A stretch of DNA of 64,000 nt from Aotearoamyces nothofagi (Eukaryota; Ascomycota; Leotiomycetes; Leotiales; Tympanidaceae). Made by a program: the position numbers and the translations under genes. This document shows positions 60,801-64,000 of this stretch, piece after piece; within the stretch, counting starts at the first letter, position 1, and each line of letters starts with the position of its first letter. The notes beneath the pieces were generated by a model that saw only the letters and a program-made list of their open reading frames with translations, made no database searches and had not been told where the DNA came from. The stretch covers positions 62,001-126,000 of the forward strand of contig JADDTR010000009.1 in NCBI GenBank assembly GCA_015345905.1, in the 5' to 3' direction.

Positions 60801-63085
60801 AAGCTCTGTGTGCTCTGGTTCATAGGCGGGATGTTGTCTTTGGCCATGTCGTTTCAGGCCGCTCGCTCTCCCTCCCGGACGTCGAGCAGATCGTTGGACC
60901 TCTGTTTAACACAGTCCCGTTTCGGGTCATCCTCGATAATCCTCTTCTAACGAATGAAGAACTTGCTGTCCAGATTCAGCAAAGCGTTGTTGATGGACAG
61001 GCTCACCAACATGCATCCTTGAACACTATTCAAAGACGCTGGCGCCAGACTAACGATGCTTCGAACCTTCCATTGCTCGACGCTCTTTTCGTGTTCCAGA
61101 AATCCAATCCAGCCGAGTCGTCTGCTGATGTTCTGTGGGAACCTCTAGATACCGGAGACGATAGAGATTCTACCGAGTATGGACTTAATGTCGAATTCGA
61201 ACAAGGGAAAAATGAGATTGTTCTGAGTGCTTCTTCTCCTGCTGGGCGGCTCTCCTCTCAAGATCTGGACAGATTGTGTCGAGATTTTAACTCTATACTT
61301 CTGGATATCCTTGAGTCGCCATTGCGAAGCGTGACAGCATATCCTGAAACGTTGAACGACCTCCCCTTGTCAACCACACCCGTAGTCAAAGAAGTTGCTG
61401 ACTTTCAAGATGTGAAGGATTCTCCTTTTATTGATATCGTTAAAGCGGCCTTGGTAGATGTGTCTCAGGTATCATTAGATGAAATTTCTCTGGAAACGAG
61501 CATCTTTTCACTCGGCATCGATTCGATCTCGGCAATTCAAGTTGCTGCGACGTGCCGTCGGCAGAATATACAGATTGGTGTCGCCGAAGTCCTTCAGGGT
61601 CGCACACTTGGTGGAATTGTCCGTCTCATAGTTGAAAGAGGAGTTCCAGATCCTGACACTCGTGAGAATAGAGTCACGGACGTTTCACCCGAAATCCGGG
61701 ATCGTGTTTTGTCTCATCTGAGATATCCCCCTACCAGCGTGGAACAAATTCTGCCCTGCTTAGCAGGTCAAGTCTACCATTTGGCCAGCTGGTTGAACAC
61801 CGGTCGTACTTTCTACGAGCCAACTTGGACATATATATCTGACAAGAAGCTTGATATAGAGCGTTTAGCAGCCATCTGGCGCACCTTGCAAATCAGACAT
61901 CCAGTCCTGAGGACAGTCTTTGTCGCACTTGATCCGGTACAAGCTTATCAAGTGGTCTTAAAACCTGATATGGTTAATGATTCCTCCTTCGAAGCTGTTC
62001 GTTGCTCGGGGGATTTAGAAACGGCAGTCAAGCGAGATGTGAGGATGGCGGCAGTCAAGCCGAATAGCCTATTTTCACCGCCAATCAGCCTACGTGTCAT
62101 TCAAGGGCAAACTCAAGATGCAGTGTTGATAAGACTTCATCACTCCATATATGATGCGTGGACAATGACTGCTCTTGTGTCAGAACTCTCCGCTCTCTAT
62201 GAAACCAAGACACCCACGCCCAGTGGCAGTTTTCCGGAATTGGTGTGGCACATACAGAACACAACTAACCACACCAAAGAGGAGGCATACTGGAAGAGCA
62301 GCCTTTCCAATGCCGAGCTGACAATTCTGAAGCCGCAAAATCAAAACACTAGTCAAGACCCTCTTCCATCACTCAAACAGACGTTCGTCATAGTTCGAGA
62401 AGGCGTTAAAGGAGTTGCAGACATGACAAACATATGTCGAAACAGCGGAGTGGCACTCAGCACCGTGGTAATTCTAGCATTCGGTCGTGCCCTCGCGCAT
62501 TACACACAAACCAGCCATCCTACCTTCGGATTCTTCCAAGTCGGTCGCTCCGCCTCGTTCCCCAACGCCGCCAGCGTATCCGGACCATGTGTGAACCTCC
62601 TCCCCCTCGTAACACCAGTCTCCTCCAGCTCCGACCTCGAAGCCGCCCTCGCCGTCCAAGAAGACCTCAGCAATCGCGTACCCTACGAGCAAAGCCACCT
62701 CCGCGACGTGCTCTCCTGGTCGCGCCTCGCCACTCCCACCCCCGCGCCACTCTTCAACGCATCCCTAAACCTCCTCTGGCACGGCCTGCACCTCGCCAAA
62801 GAAACCGATCCCGGCGCGGAGCCCCTCCTGAGACATCTCCCCATCGGCGTGCCGACCGACTTCGCAGCTCAGGAACCCATCCCCGGCGAGACGGCGGTCG
62901 ATCAGCTCGATCGCGCCTACCTGGCGACGAGGAACTTGTTCTGCGACGTGGGGCCGGTCTTGGAGACGGACAGCATTGATTTCGGCGTCAAGTGTGATGC
63001 GGCCCTCATGGGTGAGCGCGAGGTGGGAGAGTTTGTGGAGAGGGTGAGGGGGGAAATTGGAAGGATTGTGGAGGGGTTGAGATGA
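48899..63085 (+). CDS. sidC: ferrichrome/ferricrocin-type siderophore nonribosomal peptide synthetase
   Basis: Builds a cyclic hexapeptide hydroxamate siderophore from hydroxyornithine derivatives and small amino acids. Two exons (48899-49396, 49454-63085) give 4709 aa, the usual size. The 57-nt intron starts GTTAGC, has CTGAC 12 nt before the acceptor and joins in phase 0. Order: A1 (core YTSGSTGKPKG near 430), T1 (Ser857), C1 (His1090), A2 (WTSGTTGLPKG near 1560), T2 (Ser1974), C2 (HH2192-2193), A3 (YTSGSTGNPKG near 2665), T3 (Ser3087), C3 (His3300), T4 (Ser3638), C4 (His3843), T5 (Ser4190), C5 (His4396). This A-T-C x3 then T-C-T-C layout is that of SidC/NPS2; the extra T-C pairs allow repeated use of one A domain. 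C1 has FHAIFDG and C5 HHSIYDA instead of HHxxxDG; both keep the catalytic second His. No monooxygenase or acyltransferase gene lies in the window. The exact product cannot be read. Confidence 0.95.
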
Positions 63086-63339
63086 GTATAGAGGGCTGAT
63101 ATGTATCGGTTGTGGAGCTTTGTATTTTTTTTACGGGGTGTGTGTTCTTGATAGGTATGTCGACTGGGGTGTTGCAACAACTAGTAGTGAGTGATGTGGT
63201 TGGAATATGCGGTATTGTTTTTAGTATTGTTTTTTTTAGTTGGTATTAGATTATGATGTAAAAAAAATTCGAAACTCGTCTTCCGTTCTGAAATATAAAC
63301 AGTATATTTATATTCTACATATATTAGGTCAGGGTGATT

Positions 63340-63377
63340 AATGATTTGATTTTGATTGATTTTGGAGGCCGAATCAA
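63340..63377. repeat. dispersed 38-bp repeat, copy 2
   Basis: Matches 31007-31044 at 33 of 38 positions and ends AGGCCGAATCAA like that copy. TTGATT runs surround it. Confidence 0.6.
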
Positions 63378-63413
63378 TGATTACTCTGATCTTCGTTGGT
63401 TTATTGATTGATT

Positions 63414-63438
63414 TCTACGCAGCCTAGTACTGCGTAGA
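63414..63438. repeat. inverted repeat, 9-bp stem with 7-nt loop
   Basis: TCTACGCAG and CTGCGTAGA around CCTAGTA. It sits between two convergent 3' ends, so it could affect transcript ends, or be a scar of a small element near the 38-bp repeat. Confidence 0.6.
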
Positions 63439-63503
63439 TATCTTGATCATAGAACAAATGGTGTGAGGCTGAGAGACATGCGCCTCCTCGCAAGCCGATA
63501 GCT

Positions 63504-64000
63504 TCAGGACCTGCTCTGCGCTAGGGACTGAACTGACGATCGCATTGAGAGAGCCGAAGAAGGCGTTCGAAAGACCGAGGTTGCTGAAGGCACGCGTTGC
63601 AGATCGACATTTGTGGAAGCGCCAGCGTCCTCTGGGCGTGTTTCAAGAGCTGCCCCATCCGGTCTTTGAGGCTGTCGCCTGCCGAACTTCCGTCTCAGCC
63701 AGGGAACGAGGTTGAAGTAGCCACCGCACGCAAACACGCCGCACCACAGCACGAACTCTGTGGCGTATATCACCACGCCCAGGATATCGAGGCTCGGCTG
63801 GAAGACTGGGGGGGTTGTCGGTCAATCAGGCGATACGTTGGATTTTTTTTTTTTTTTTTTTTTTGGCAAAAGGATGACTTACATACGGATGCGAGGGAGA
63901 AGATATCGCCGGCGGCGTCTATTCCGACGAAAATGAAGGATATTCCTCGGACGGTGCGGTGCATGTATATGTCCCAATAATGTCTCAGAACGCCGGCGGA
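63504..64000 (-). CDS. PQ-loop repeat membrane protein, C-terminal part, cut by window edge
   Basis: C-terminal part of a multi-spanning PQ-loop protein (the family of vacuolar/lysosomal amino acid and related transporters); the 5' part lies beyond 64000. The visible exons are 64000-63883 and 63805-63504 on the minus strand, joined by a 77-nt intron with a consensus GTAAGT donor that contains a run of 22 T on the plus strand. The joined sequence reads HYWDIYMHRTVRGISFIFVGID, then AAGDIFSLASVFFQPSLDILG and a final membrane segment (IYATEFVLWCGVFACGGY). The GISFIF..D..G..FSL pattern is the second PQ-loop repeat. A polar tail of about 60 residues rich in Ser and Arg ends the protein. Confidence 0.8.
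63843..63864. repeat. T22 homopolymer inside an intron
   Basis: Twenty-two T residues on the plus strand within the last intron of the PQ-loop gene, which is read from the other strand. Length is likely unstable and may be mis-sequenced. Confidence 0.85.

Larger units (their letters stand above)
63086..63503. other. intergenic between convergent genes, with repeat and hairpin
   Basis: Between the ends of the NRPS and PQ-loop genes. T- and A-rich at 63120-63300, then a 38-bp dispersed repeat (63340-63377) and a perfect 9-bp hairpin (63414-63438). No gene. Confidence 0.55.

Noticed and set aside
62434-62979. 181-codon Arg/Pro-rich frame inside the NRPS
   Set aside because: Out-of-frame shadow caused by the local GC rise; the NRPS frame continues with C-domain homology.

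Overview
The window looks like nuclear DNA of a filamentous ascomycete (Pezizomycotina). Most genes carry short introns (about 40-75 nt) with GT..AG ends and CTNAC-type branch sites. The recognisable genes are fungal: RTC5, RCF1, ILV1, RIC8, AME1, a Dal5-type permease, a Zn2Cys6 regulator and a ferrichrome-type siderophore NRPS. I could not fix the class. I saw no rRNA, tRNA, CRISPR array or intact transposon. Exon borders were worked out by hand from reading frame, splice signals and family conservation.

Layout. 1-18.5 kb is gene-poor and rich in secreted proteins: a polysaccharide deacetylase, an alpha/beta hydrolase fused to WSC domains and a tandem cysteine-rich repeat array, a purine nucleoside permease, two secreted proteins of unknown function and a possible 92-aa membrane protein. 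18.5-27.7 kb is a housekeeping block: RTC5, RCF1, ILV1, RIC8 and a GC-rich twin CX9C protein.

28.4-39.6 kb holds what looks like a catabolic cluster: a secreted carboxylesterase, a Dal5-family permease, a membrane-dipeptidase-family enzyme, a Zn2Cys6 activator and a protein very close to bacterial 2,2-dialkylglycine decarboxylase. All three intergenic regions that could control these genes carry versions of one palindrome, TTTCCCG-A-CGGGAAA. In the regulator/decarboxylase promoter the two halves are split by three copies of a 7-bp repeat. The permease/dipeptidase promoter also has four GATAAG (AreA-type) sites. I infer an inducible nitrogen-scavenging pathway: import of small peptides, hydrolysis, then decarboxylation-transamination of alpha,alpha-dialkyl amino acids such as 2-aminoisobutyrate (Aib), the hallmark residue of peptaibols. 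This is my main candidate for an undescribed system.

40.1-42.2 kb is an inner kinetochore AME1/CENP-U gene. 42.8-63.1 kb is a siderophore locus: a full ABCB-type transporter divergent from a 4709-aa NRPS with the ferricrocin-synthetase order A-T-C-A-T-C-A-T-C-T-C-T-C. The 2-kb region between them has three exact ATCWGATAA sites, the binding sequence of SreA/Fep1-type iron repressors. The right edge cuts a PQ-loop membrane protein gene.
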